Shown here one piece after another: positions 1 through 11,740 of a stretch of 64,000 nt of DNA (position 1 is the stretch's first letter; every line of letters begins with the position of its first letter). The notes below the pieces were generated by a model. That model ran no database searches, had not been told where the DNA came from, and saw nothing but the letters and a program-made list of their open reading frames with translations. A program made the translations under genes and the position numbers. Origin of the DNA: Calamus simplicifolius (taxonomy: Eukaryota; Streptophyta; Magnoliopsida; Arecales; Arecaceae); contig UESW01004633.1 in the NCBI GenBank assembly GCA_900491605.1, forward strand, positions 634,367 to 698,366. The letters run 5' to 3'.

Positions 1-1825
1 GAAAGGATAGTCGGTATACCCAACAATAGGGTCTGATGTGTAGAAAGTAGACCTGTCATACTTGTTAAGCGGAGCATCGAGTTGAAATCTTTTGGGCAAG
101 TCAGGATTAGCTATGAACAAGCGGCCATATGCAACTAGATCAGCATAGCCTTCCTTGATCACCCTGTTACCTTCTTCTTTATCGAATCCCCCAGAGACGA
201 TGAATGTACCTTTGAAAGTCTTTCTCATGGAAAGATGCGGATGTGGTATTTGGAGCTTTCCAATATCCACAACTTCCATGCTTGGTTCAATCACATGGCA
301 GTAGAGGATGCCAAACTTGTTAAGTGATTCAGCCATGTAGAGTGCCAGACCCTCAGGGTCTGAGTCTCCACTCTCCATGAAGCCTCCAAAGGGAGATAAT
401 CTCATGCCAACTCTGCTGGCTCCGATTTCATCCACTACAGCCTCAACTATTTCCAATGCAAAGCGGCAGCGGTTCTCTAAGCTTCCACCATATTTATCTC
501 TTCGGTCATTGATGTTGTCTTTCATGAACTGCTCCAGTAGATGACCAAATGCTGCATGGATCTCCACTCCATCAAAACCTATGAATGTGCAGGAAGAACA
601 CCAAGTACGTTACTTAATCGACAGTGTTGTTGGTGGACCTTGCAAAGAATGATTAAATTAATATAAGGGTACTGCACACTAACAATGATGCAGAGTGAAC
701 AGCATGAAGACTAACCAGCTTCTATGGCATTCCTTGCAGCAACTCTGAAATCATTAACTATAAGAGGTATTTCATCTGTCCTCAATCGTCGAGGAGGGGA
801 GAAATCATCTTCTGGAGTCTGAGGAGTGACTGGCTTGTCAGTACTTGAGATGGGTGCTTGTCCATTAGGCTGGAAACCTATGTATTCATCAAATTATAGT
901 CATTTTAGATTTTAGCCAGTGGCAGGAAGCAATAACTAGGGATCTTCTAATCGATTTGTTTGAGAAATATAATGAATGACAAGCGAGTCAGTAGGATTAA
1001 CGAATGAGAAAAAATGTGGAAGGGTACCATAATTTGAGATCCTTCCCATGTGCCCAATCTGTAAGAAGAAAATACCACCCTTCTCATGTACGGCATTCAC
1101 TATTGGTTTCCATGCTTCCACCTGCTCTCTATTCCAGATACCAGGGGTATCTTTATACCTGTAAAACATCAGATATATTAAGGGAGAATAAATATGAACC
1201 GTATAGAAAGGCTTGGAGCCAATCAGAAACCTGAACAAGACCAAATTTTGGGACAGCATGATGAGGCCTTGATCTTACCCTATGCCTGCGTGGGATACAA
1301 CTGTGCCTTCGGATATTAGAAACCTCCCTTTGGCGGTCCTCTGGGAGTAGTATAAAATAGCATGTGGTTGTGGAATATATCCATATGATCTCTGCCTTGT
1401 TAATGGTGCCAAAACTATCCTGAAGAACAACAAATTCCAAGTTTCAGTTCCAAGAAGTCCCAATTATCCAAAGCATCATGTCAAATGAGACAGATTCCTT
1501 TGGTGTTTGCTATAACTCCACACAGCCAGTTTATCTACATAGTCATCAGCTAGTCTAACTATGTCGTACATCTAAATTAAAATACAAAAACACCATGACA
1601 CATCACATAAAAGGAAGCATTCAGAGTCCTAGTAATAGACCAAGAGTTCTTGGAGGTTACTGACCTATGAGAGAGGAGGAATCCTCCCATCTTGTATGGA
1701 GTGAGAAGAGGGATGTCTTCTGCCATCTCTGTTTCCTCCTCCTGCTCTGCCTTCTCTCTCCTCTCCTCTGTTTCCACCTCCTGCTCTGCCTTCTCTCCCC
1801 GCTCCTCTGTTTCGTTGCAAGTCAT
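1..1825 (-). CDS. 12-oxophytodienoate reductase-like (OPR / old yellow enzyme family), five exons, 3' end cut by window edge
   Basis: FMN-dependent reductase of the old yellow enzyme family; family members reduce 12-oxophytodienoate or other alpha,beta-unsaturated carbonyls. Exons on the minus strand are 1826-side start to 1665, 1419-1279, 1158-1028, 877-716 and 578-1. All junctions have GT/AG borders and phases that fit. Recognisable family segments are IPLLTPYKMG near the N terminus, VLAPLTRQRSYG, PQPHAILYYSQRT, DTPGIW, DGVEIH, GGSLENRCRF, the SGGF phosphate-binding loop and GRLFIANPDLP. The frame reaches DYPF at base 1, so only about 10 residues are probably missing. Start is either the Met at 1726, which gives the usual family N terminus, or an upstream Met at 1825 that adds 33 Glu-rich residues from a tandem duplication. 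Oddities (numbering from the 1726 Met): the usual HxxH-x-Tyr active site reads H173-A-A-F176-G-H178, and the conserved Trp of the QIWH motif is Gly103. Family assignment is secure; substrate and activity are not. Confidence 0.9.
1724..1825 (-). repeat. Tandem duplication at the 5' end of the OPR reading frame
   Basis: A segment of about 39 bp coding for a Glu/Lys-rich stretch (EERGEKAEQEVET, then EERREKAEQEEET) is present twice in tandem just before the conventional OPR start. The frame stays open, so either an acidic extension is added or this is 5' UTR. Confidence 0.75.
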
Positions 1826-1867
1826 TTTTTATGTTTTTATGTGGCAAATGGTGAATTAGTTTGGTTT

Positions 1868-1877
1868 CTTTTTATAG
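1868..1877 (-). promoter_or_regulatory. Probable TATA box of the OPR-like gene
   Basis: The minus strand reads CTATAAAAAG here, about 140 bp upstream of the conventional ATG (1726) and about 45 bp upstream of the upstream Met (1825). Spacing is plausible for either start. Inferred from sequence only. Confidence 0.5.
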
Positions 1878-2189
1878 CTTTGGTTTGTGACTTCTCAAAG
1901 GAATTGAACACGTAAGCGATGGCATCATGACCGAAGCAGTCAGCCTGAAGAATTGAATCCTGACCGCCCAATGGACTACAAGCCTACTATTTGGATGGTG
2001 GTGATGAGATCTCCAGAATGATCGACCGTAGTGCTGCTCCATTGACCTTGTATTAGTCTTGTGCCGTGTCGGCCAGGGAGGTCAGTTGGACAGCCGAGAT
2101 TGACCGGTTGGCGTGAAAGCCGAGAAGAATGGAAAATGGAACGGCTCAATCAGCCGTCGCCGTCGCTGGACTTTTAGGCTTTAGACTGG

Positions 2190-2252
2190 CGCCATTCTAC
2201 ACGTCACGGGAAGCAAGACATAAGCTTGAGGCTCGCGTCATTCTACACGTCA
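2190..2252. promoter_or_regulatory. Duplicated ACGT-core element upstream of the OPR-like gene
   Basis: CATTCTACACGTCA occurs twice, ending at 2206 and 2252. On the OPR strand each contains TGACGTG, a bZIP/TGA-type ACGT core. They lie about 325-370 bp upstream of the putative TATA box. Function is inferred. The rest of 1878-2400 shows no gene. Confidence 0.4.
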
Positions 2253-2399
2253 GCAGAGCAGGCGTGAAAGCTTAAGAAGAAAAAAGACTTTCTTTTTTTT
2301 AGTCAGCCTAAATAAGTTAAAAAATAAAATTTGTTTAAGTACAAAAGGTATAAATCATCCTGCTTTTAAATTCAAATCTTAAAATCCAAATCAAATCCA

Positions 2400-5300
2400 A
2401 GCTCGTTATCCAGTAGTTAGCTTCTCGATAGACATGACCAATATGAACTCTGTGAGCTTCCTGAAGGGTGATCCGGATATCATATAGCAGTGGGTTAAAT
2501 GCAATCGGATCGTCGTTATCATACCAGAGCCATCGGATAACAGTAAGAATTTCCTCAATGAGAAGACTGTGAGCACGAAGGATCCGAATGGCGTAGGAGA
2601 TACATGCACATGCAGCGTATAGCTCAGCCAGTAGGACCGAACAATCCAGAAGGCCTAGGCCGTCAGCAGCCAGCATAGCACTGTCAAACCCACGAATTAT
2701 AAAAGCTGAGCCAGCAAGTCTGCCCCGAACACTACTATCAAAATTGATTTTAACAAACCCTGGGGATGGGGGCTCCCAAGAGATAAAAACCATATGCCGG
2801 TTCGCTATCGAAGCAGCAGAGGAACCCCAATGGCCAGGACTGTCAAAATTCAATGCAGAGCAATGGCGAGTGTATTCCGTAGATAAGGAGATCGCTTTTC
2901 TGACAATCATATGCGGAGATGCACGATCATCAGTAAAGACAAGACAATTCCGTGATATCCATACTTGATAAGCTGTATAAGTCTAGATGGTGGCTTGCTG
3001 CTGGGTGCCCCTCCGAATATCACACAAAAGAGTCGCACACTGAGAAACAGTGCTATCCTGCCCAATGTGATAGCCAATAATTTGTCAAATCTCTCTAACT
3101 CTGGGGCAGGTAAAGATGTCATGATTAGTAGTCTCCTCCTTCTATCCGTACACAGGGCACGTAGGCTGGATAGACATCCCCCCTCCAGAGAGCATGGAGC
3201 AGGTTGGAAGGCAATCCCAAGCAAGCTTCCACATGAATAGCTGAATCATAGGATGGGTAGGAAGCCGCCAAATCCATACCACATCCATCCTGTGCTGAGC
3301 CTGTGACCTATAAATTTTCATAAGATCCCTAATAGAAGCACTAGGGAGACAGGATCTTTTCCAAAGTCTGGTATCAGTTGTGTGTTCCGGAATGAGAGGA
3401 ATAGAGAGGATCCTTCGAGCGAGCTCATTGCCGAAGAATCGGGACACCGTGGGCAGGTGCTAGGAGGAGTGGTCCTAAGAGATCAAATCACTGATTCTCA
3501 AGCTACGACATTGTTACTGATAAAAGTAGGCCAATGAGAAAGAGGAATATCTGCAATACATGCATCTTGAACAACATCTACCAACGAACCATCTGTAGGA
3601 AAAATTTGATTTTACGATGCCCCAGGATCTTAGGTTTATTTGTATGCATGTATTTTATTTAAATTTAATCTAATTAAATTTATAAGATACATCATGTATA
3701 TCTGTAATTGAAAGCATGCAAAACTTAAAATTAAATTTTATACCTTTCAGTTTGCGTACCTGATGCAGAAACTGGAGGTAGATCTAATCTCATGTGAATA
3801 GTTTCCTGTTGATGCCTTGCGAGAGTCGCACGTGCCACTCCTCTGTTTCGTATGCACGCCAGGAAACCTTGAAACAGAGGATATGGAATCAGAAGGGATG
3901 GAGAACTCTTCTCCAAGAGAGGAGACCCTCTGTTCTTGTACTTATTTAATTTTTGGACTCTTCTTTCTCAGCTTTTCTTCGAAGTTGAGAAAAGCTTCTT
4001 AAATAAACCCATCGTAAAACAACTCAAAACAATCTTTTGAATTTGTTTTACGATACGATAATATCCGATCTTCGAAAGCGGATGGGTTACGGGCATTTAC
4101 GCGTTGTAGACGTGTAAAGAAAATTTTATAAAATAAATTTACGGATTCATATCATCTCAACGGCAAGATCGTAAGTTAAATAAAATTTTAAATTCACGTT
4201 ATCGAAATAGCAAAATCGTAATTTATACGAAGTTTCAAATTCATGCCATCTCAATGGCGTAATTTAAACAAAATGACAGAATTGTAATTTATATAAAATG
4301 ACAGAATCACAAATTTTCTAAAGTTTTAAAGTCTCGTTGACTACCCGCAATAATAATATAAAATATTTATAAATATTTATAAATATGGAAATAATCAGAT
4401 TAAATTCATTTGAAGTCCAAATTAAAATCCAAAAAAACCCATGCGAAGATCTCGAACCATACTTCGCATTGGAATTATTTAATTTTCAATTTACAGTAAT
4501 TTATAATTTTAAAATTCATAAATAAACGATCAGAGACTATATTGGATATCCGATTCAAACCACTTTGAAACCAGATCTAAACCACTCTATCGTCGAACTA
4601 ACCATTGGTCTATGGTTCAAGTCCTATCCCACAATGGGTCTAAATAAATCCCAAAAATTTACTTGAGTTACAAACTAACTCAAGTTCATCTCCAGAATAA
4701 GTACTACCGCTAATGCCCAGTGCTAGCTAGACATTGCTAGTACAAACTCATTATTACCCATATGACCAAGTCCCACTTAGATCATGGGTTAATCCTGTCT
4801 CCAGGTCACCTGACTATGTGCATAACTCTATAGGTTCGAATCTAAGTCGGTAGCATAGGAACACTTCCTATACCAATCTATGTGACCATCTAGCAATGGT
4901 ACCCGACGTCCGAATAGACCGAAAATATGCAAAGCAATATTCAGGAACCTAGGCTATGGTTACCGTATAATTCATCCCCTTATCCAAATACTCAAGATGA
5001 ATTTAGAGTTCACTGCCAACTTCCAAAAACATTTAAGTGTGTTTCAACATGTACAATCTTGTAACTCCTCACATGGATTACCCTAGCCAAGGTTTTGCAA
5101 AATTAAAACACAAACCGAGTATTAACTCTAATACTTAGAGTGGATAATTCCATCTTGACTCATCACTGATTTAATAAGTACTTGACTATACCCAGCAACC
5201 TTGATTAGAAATCCAGGTAGTCCAGCGCCTAAGTACAGTGAATTGCTTACTAAGTCACCATGATAGTCTCAGGTCAAAGAGACACTTATACCCATTGCTC

Positions 5301-6390
5301 TTCTGTGAGATACCCTTGATAGTAGAGTACTCAACAGAGGTGAGCCACTGTTCAGTGAATGTACTCCTATACTCACCTGCATGCCATACTAATGTCATAC
5401 ACTCCTTGGTTTAAGAGGACAAACCAACATATATGGCACACAACGACCTATACTTGACTACATTATTGTCCTAGGTAATAACGTATCATTTGGTCGCGAA
5501 CCCATTTAAGAATTACTCGATAATTTCTCCTTTCTCGAATAAATGTAATTCTAAGGACTACAACATATAAGAGTTCTATTGGAAGATGAAAAATATGTTG
5601 TACTGCCAAAATAACTTTTATTAATCAAATAAATCATGTACAATAAATCACAACTGTCTATAAGCTAGACGATTGGCTGTAGGACATATTTCCTAACACT
5701 ATCACCAATCATCCAAGAGATTATTCAAAATAATCGGAGCATGACGACATACGTCCTTTCAAAAGAAAGAATGTCCCCGCGCCGACTGAAAATCTATAGT
5801 GGATGATCAATCTCCATATCTGGCTCGCATAAAAGAGCTCCATAAAGAGTACGGGTCAAGAAGGAACCACATAGCATACCTTGCAATCAGAGCCTCCCTC
5901 CTCATAATCAGCAACTGAATGCCAAGGCCACCCTCAGAAATCGGCAAGCAAACAGTGTCCCAATCAATCAAATGGACACCATGCCCATCCTGTCTGAAGG
6001 CCCAAAGAAAATCCATGAAGCTCCTCTTTATCCTCCTCAAGCACGTCAATGGGACAGCGGAGTTAAACAGAAGATAAAGAGAAAGAGAGGTGAGGACAGT
6101 CCGTAAGAGGGTAATCCTAGCCATCATGGATAGTCCAGTGACCTGCCATCCATCAAGACAATCACGGACCCAACGCTCTAGGTCAATGTAGTCACTGCAT
6201 CTAGGCCATCTACCTGTGATAGGGATCCCTAGATAAAATAGGTGATCAATCTATTTAGTAATGCGCAAGGTTCGAATAATGGCTGCTTTAGTAATATCAG
6301 TGATCCTCGGGCTGAAGCAAATAAAGGATTTCTGAAGATTGATCTTCTGATCAGAGGCCTGACAGTAGCGCCGAAGACTTGTTGCGCCGC
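2400..6390 (-). mobile_element. 5'-truncated, decayed L1-type LINE split by a solo LTR
   Basis: The LINE occupies 2400-3593 and 5699-6390 on the minus strand, with an LTR inserted between. From the RT side downwards there is the post-RT region (GGLGIQLL, ARYAMWFLLDP at 5807-6127), the zinc-binding domain (IQLFMWKLAWDCLPTCSM at about 3142-3300) and the RNase H domain (VKINFDSSVRGRLAGSAFIIRG, in about 2406-2760). It matches the younger copy at 8420-11730 almost line by line. The RT palm and endonuclease are missing. Many stops and frame changes show an old, inactive copy. Confidence 0.85.
3594..5698 (-). mobile_element. Solo LTR of about 2.1 kb (probably a Copia element of the Angela/BARE type)
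   Basis: On the minus strand it starts TGTTAGGAAATATGTCC and ends TTTTTCCTACA, so it has the TG...CA ends of an LTR with a short inverted repeat. It interrupts the L1 at a precise point. The flanks carry CCATC (3589-3593) and CTATC (5699-5703), a 5 bp target-site duplication with one mismatch. No internal coding region or second LTR exists, so it is a solo LTR left by recombination. The start resembles the TGTTGG-AAATATGCCC start of Angela/BARE-like LTRs, a recollection rather than a search. ORFs inside it are not genes. Confidence 0.8.
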
Positions 6391-8409
6391 ACTATAATAA
6401 TTAATATATAATACATATAATAAAAATAAAAATATTTTTTATTTTAAAAAAATATATATATAATGCATCAATCATTTATACGTGACGCAGTAAAATTTTT
6501 TCATATAAAAAAGATAGTAATCAGACCACAAAGTTCAAGTCCTTTTAATTTAAATCCATAAAGTTTTACACCGAACCTTCCTAACATCTCAATTAGGTGG
6601 CACCTATCTCTTGTTTAATCTCTTATATTGAAAAGATGTACTCTATTTGATCAGAATGATGATATTCCCACTATTATTTATATAAATAATAATAATAATA
6701 ATAATTATATTCATATGGCATTTATGCCATACTCTAAACCTTTTGCCTAACTTAGGGATGCATAGCACACGACCGCAGCGGAATCTTAAAGATATACGAG
6801 GGCTATTTACCTTCATACACAATTTAAATAATAAAATCAAATATATAACTCATTATCTTTAAATATATAAAATTGTTATAAAACTAAATAAATATATAAT
6901 TCATCATTTTCAAAAGTATGAAAATATCTGTGTACACACGATGTCTTTCTCCGCCAACCCCAAACTTGGCTTCATCCTCGCATCCTCAAGACTGTAGAAG
7001 ATACGATGATATAATATGAACTTACAATTCAATAATAATCATTACACATATAAATATGGATATACAGTAAAATATCTATAAATAAAGATAATATATGTAA
7101 CAAAAATAAATCATACTACAAACATCATGCTATAAAACCATATATCAATTATAAGAAAAATTTGTAATTAGCTTTTATTTTTTTATGACATTAGACTGCA
7201 TCACATCAACATCGATCAATATGTGTTAAGTATCATAAACATAGTCTAACTCTTACTCTAGGTTCAAACTAGTTCTACATGGTGTCACATCTGGCTATTA
7301 GCTTAGGCTCTAACTAATATTGCATATGCATGGCCCCACTAGCCATAAGTACAAGTTTCAAACAAGATCGCAATTACATGGTGCCACTAGCCATTAACTT
7401 GGGTCATGCTCAGTGTTGCTAATATGGTGCACTAGCGATCAACTTACACCGTAATCAGTATTGCTCACACAAAACCACTAGCCATTAATGTAGCCGCACC
7501 CATGCCACTCTACTATCATATTCTGATTAGTCTATATGCCCTTTCTTACATCCATCCTATTATAGTTTCTAATATTTTGATATACATATCAAATTCCAAA
7601 CCCTCATCATCAACATCATAAAACCTTGCTACCATGATATAAATATGTCATAATTATACATAATCCCAAATCATAAATCATGCCAATAAAATAATGATTA
7701 GAAAACCATGATGCATACTAGTAAAACAACATATGTAAGAACCATTCATATCTCATATGTATGCATAACTAGGGTTCATACACATCTACAAAGGTATAGG
7801 TAAAGATCTTATCTCTAATTGCATTCTACAATATCAACATCATATCCACCATTAATCCAATCTATACATTTGCTCAATCTCGACTCTATGATAACCTGCA
7901 ATTATTAACATTAATTAATTAATCCTCAATATTATTAAATCATATGGTTGAAATTAAATCTAGGCCTATCCTAGCTTAATTAGTTCAAATTAGGCTTGGC
8001 TCCAGGCTTAGGTTAACTTAATTAGGGTCTAATTAGATTAATACCCCTTTAATTAAAACTTAATCAAGCTACATTTCCCTTAATCAGAATCTCAATTATG
8101 CTAATACTCTTATAATTAAAGTTTAATTAAACTAATTAAGGTCTAATTAGTTTAATTTCCCTGTTAATTAAGGTTTAATTAGGGTAACTTGCCTCTAATT
8201 AGGTTTTGGACCCTCTAATCAAAGTTAAGGTCCATCTAATTAAGGCTAATTTTGAATCTAGTTCACCTAATTAGGTTCAATTTGGATTTGGGTCCGAGTA
8301 ATTAGGTTTGGTTTAGTAAATTAGAGTAGTTCACGATTTAGTTTGGTAGAGACTGAACCCAGATTGGTGTTGGTTCACTCTTTGGTTTTGAGTCTGGTTG
8401 GTTTTGTAG
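6391..8409. other. AT-rich intergenic stretch, no gene seen
   Basis: No supported coding region. It holds an (AAT)n run near 6687-6705. From about 7900 to 8350 there is a degenerate series of TTAATTAGG-like words (taattagg, tttaatta, aattaggtt). This may be old LTR or satellite-like debris, but I cannot classify it. Confidence 0.5.
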
Positions 8410-8419
8410 AAATTGAACT

Positions 8420-11400
8420 AGTTCACGATTTAGTTGGTTTTGAGTCTGGTTAGGCAAGTGGAGAAGGCTGAATCTGTTATTTGTGCCATTCAGTCGAAGA
8501 AGGACCTCGACGATTTTCTATTGGACTCTGATCTCTCCTTGTTGCGAGAGAATCTTGCTCGTCATCACTCCCTTCTTCGACAGCAAGAGTTATATTGGAG
8601 GCAGCGATCCAGGGTTCAATGGATCCATGAAGGGGATCGTAATACCAAATTCTTCCATCAGGCTACACTGAAGCGACGGGCAGCCAACAGAATCCGGCGG
8701 TTAGTGGACGTTGAGGGGAATTATCAGGAGGATATTCACCATATTCGTTCTCAGCTTCTTCATTTCTTTCAATCCAGATGGTCTGAAAGTTTGGGCGATG
8801 GGGTTCCGGTTACTCAGGTTTCTGATACCCGGAAGGTATCCTTTTCGGATAACGCCTTGCTAGTTAGGCCTATTTGTGCGGAGGAGGTTCGTCAAGCTCT
8901 TTGGAAACTTGGTTCGGATAAGGCTCCTGGGCCGGATGGGTTCCCGCCCTTCTTTTTCCGTCATTATTGGGATATCGTTGGGCAGGAAATGGTTCAGGCT
9001 ATCCAAAATGTTTTCCAATCTAAGCATATTCCTGAGGATTGGAATCGCACACTTATTACCCTTGTGCCTAAACGCCCGGATGCTTCTCTATCTCAGCACT
9101 TTAGACCGATTAGTCTATGTACTACTATGTACAAAGTTTGTGCCCGTCTCCTAGCTTCTCGCCTCCGTGCTGTGATCCCCCGTATTATTTCTGAGGAACA
9201 AGGGGCATTTATCAGAGGACGGTCTATCTCGGATAATGTCCTTATCACTCAGGAGTTTATGCACGACCTTCATAGAGCCCCTGCGAGACGGTGTCTTATG
9301 GCCATTAAGCTTGATATGGAGAGGGCTTATGATAGACTGAGCTGGAACTTCTTGTATCGTTCTCTTCAGGTGTTTGGTTTTGATGAGAGCTTTACTGAAT
9401 GGGTTATGGCTTGCATCCAGAGGCCTTCCTTTTCTTTGATCATCAATGGGAGCCCGATTGAGTTTTTCCAGTCTTCGGTTGGATTACGTCAGGGATGCCC
9501 TTTATCTCCCCTTCTGTTCATCTTGGCTGTGGATGATCTCTCTCGAGCTCTCCATCAGGCTCAGTACAATCAGAGGATTGTCCCTTTTAGTGTGGGGGAT
9601 GCGGGTCTTTCCATCTCTCATCTTTTGTTTGCTGATGATTGTATACTTCTGGGCCAGGCCTCTACTGAAAATGCAGCTTCTTTTGATTCCATTATTCAGT
9701 GCTATTGTCAGGCTTCGGGCCAGAAGGTCAATCTTCAGAAGTCTTCTATCTGCTTCAGTCCGAAGACTCCCAGACTCACCAGTGAAGCTATCATTAATCG
9801 GTTGGGTATCACTACTCAGACTGATCGTTTTATGTATTTGGGGATCCCCATGACTGGCAGACGTCCTCGCTGCTCTGATTTTGTGGACCTCGAGAGGCGG
9901 GTCCATCAGCGTATCGACGGTTGGCATGTCACTGATCTATCTATGATGGCTCGGATCACCATTATTCGGTCGGTTCTCTCTTCCCTTCCGCTCTATATGT
10001 TGTCGAATACGGCCATCCCGACTACTTGCTTGAGGAGGTTTGAGAGATGATTTAGAGATTTTTTATGGGCTTCTATGCAAGACGGGCATGGTATTCATCT
10101 TCTATCTTGGGACAAGGTCTGTATGCCTATTCATGAAGGGGGTCTCGTGATCCAATCCTTGTTGGTTAGGTGCCAAGCTTTACTGGCCAGACATGCTTCT
10201 CGCTTCCTTCTGGAGCTGCACTATCTCTGGAGCTCGGTCATGCATGCAAGATATGGTGATTGGAAGCCAGAAGAGCTCATTTCGTCGCCCAGGGGTAGTT
10301 CCTCCTTTTGGAAGGAGGTGTGCCAGGTTGGCGACTCTATTCGGAAGAATATCTCTTGGATGGTTGGTGATGGTCACTCTATAGATGCCATTCAGGATAC
10401 GTGGATTTCTGAGCTTCCTCTGTCTCGGTGGCCCTCATTTTTTAGCACTGATATTCCCACTGATACGAGGGTTAAGGATTTGATTTCATCAGTCCCCCCC
10501 TCCTGGAATACCCCCATGGTGACTAGTCTATTTGGTGAGGATCTATCTCGGTGGATTCTATCGATCCCTCTTATCTCTTGTCCCTCCGCTGATGTGAGGC
10601 TTTGGCAGAGATCCTCCCTCCCCATGGCCCCTCTCAGGGATCTTGTCAAGATATTTAGGCCTCAGGCTCAAGAAACGAAGGATGCTGCGTGGATATGGAT
10701 GCTTCCCACTCTTCTTAGGGTTCAGCTTTTTATCTGGAAGCTTCTTTGGGACTGCCTACCGACGAGTGCTATGCTCTCCCGCAGGGGTCTCCCTATCCAG
10801 TCGACCTGTCCCTTGTGCGGTATGGAGGACGAGACTACCGATCATGCTATATTCAAATGCCCTAGAGCTAGATGGATTTGGCATTTGATGGGCTATGAGT
10901 ATAGAGTGGATGTCTATGGTTCTCCTCGTCCTATCTTTCTCCAGGATCTCCGGATGGCTCCTCAGCACATACGTGGTCTCTGGGCGGTCACGGCATACCA
11001 GATTTGGCTATCAAGGAACCAGATTATTTTCTCGGATGACTGTATTTCTTCACATCAGCTTATGAGGAAAATCAGATCATTGTCTGCGGATTGTGCCCGT
11101 GCTCTTCATTCAGTTGGTTTTGATACCTCTAGCCTCTGGGGTTCCCTTGCTGTTTCGGCAGCGAACCGTCGTATGGTATTTATTTCCTGGGAGCCCCCTC
11201 CTCCAGGGTTTGTCAAAATCAACTTTGATGGGAGTGTTCGCGGCAGACTAGCTGGTTCGGCCTTCATCATACGCGGTCCACAGGGCAATATGATTGCGGC
11301 TGATGGATTTGGCTCTCTGGACTTCTCTGTCCCCATGTCTGATCTTTACGCTGCATGGGCTAGTATTTCTTATGCGTTGCAGACTCTTCGAGCTCAGAGG

Positions 11401-11730
11401 CTTGTTATTGAGGGAGACTCTATGATTGTCATACAGTGGATGCGGAAAGAGAGTGCTCTTGATGTATCCACCAATCCGATCTTGAGAGATATTTGGACCA
11501 TGCTTCAGGAGGTGGGTACTGCCCAGATTCGTCATGTTTTTCGTGAAGCCAACACGATAGCTGACTGGGCAGCGACGGCCGCGGCTCAGCATGTAGGATA
11601 TAGGATATGGACGATGGGTAAACCATGTCCCCATGTGTTGTTACAAATTTTGCAATCTGATGTATCTGGGCTGACTCACACTAGACTAGTGTGATCGCCC
11701 GTCTTTATCAAAAAAAAAAGAAAAAAAAAG
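8420..11730 (+). mobile_element. L1-type LINE, 5'-truncated, with poly(A) tail and target-site duplication
   Basis: The insertion is flanked by GAAATTGAACT at 8409-8419 and at 11730-11740, an 11 bp target-site duplication. The 3' end carries an A-rich tail at 11709-11729. The copy lacks ORF1 and the endonuclease; it starts in the linker before the reverse transcriptase. The first 35 bp (about 8420-8454) do not look like LINE. They repeat words found just upstream in the flank (gttcacgatttagt, ggttttgagtctggtt), which suggests a filler made at the 5' junction. It is the least decayed L1 in the window. Confidence 0.85.
8434..11694 (+). pseudogene. L1 ORF2 remnant: reverse transcriptase, zinc-binding domain, RNase H
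   Basis: This is the reverse transcriptase polyprotein of a non-LTR element. An open frame runs 8434-10050. A single in-frame TGA (10048-10050) separates it from the continuation, open to 11694. In order there are linker, RT fingers and palm with the GPDGFPP, FRPISLC and EEQGAFIRGRSISDNVL blocks, the DMERAYDRLSW block, GLRQGCPLSPLLF, and the catalytic FADD box (LLFADDCILLG). Next come the zf-RVT region (FIWKLLWDCLPTSAM, CPLCGMEDETTDHAIFKC) and a plant-type RNase H starting INFDGSVRG and ending near REANTIADWAA. One premature stop in over 1,000 codons suggests a fairly recent insertion. Lack of an endonuclease makes it immobile by itself. Confidence 0.9.
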
Positions 11731-11740
11731 AAATTGAACT

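Noticed and set aside
3731..4002. Short frames inside the solo LTR
   Set aside because: Lie in LTR DNA with no start context or similarity; chance.
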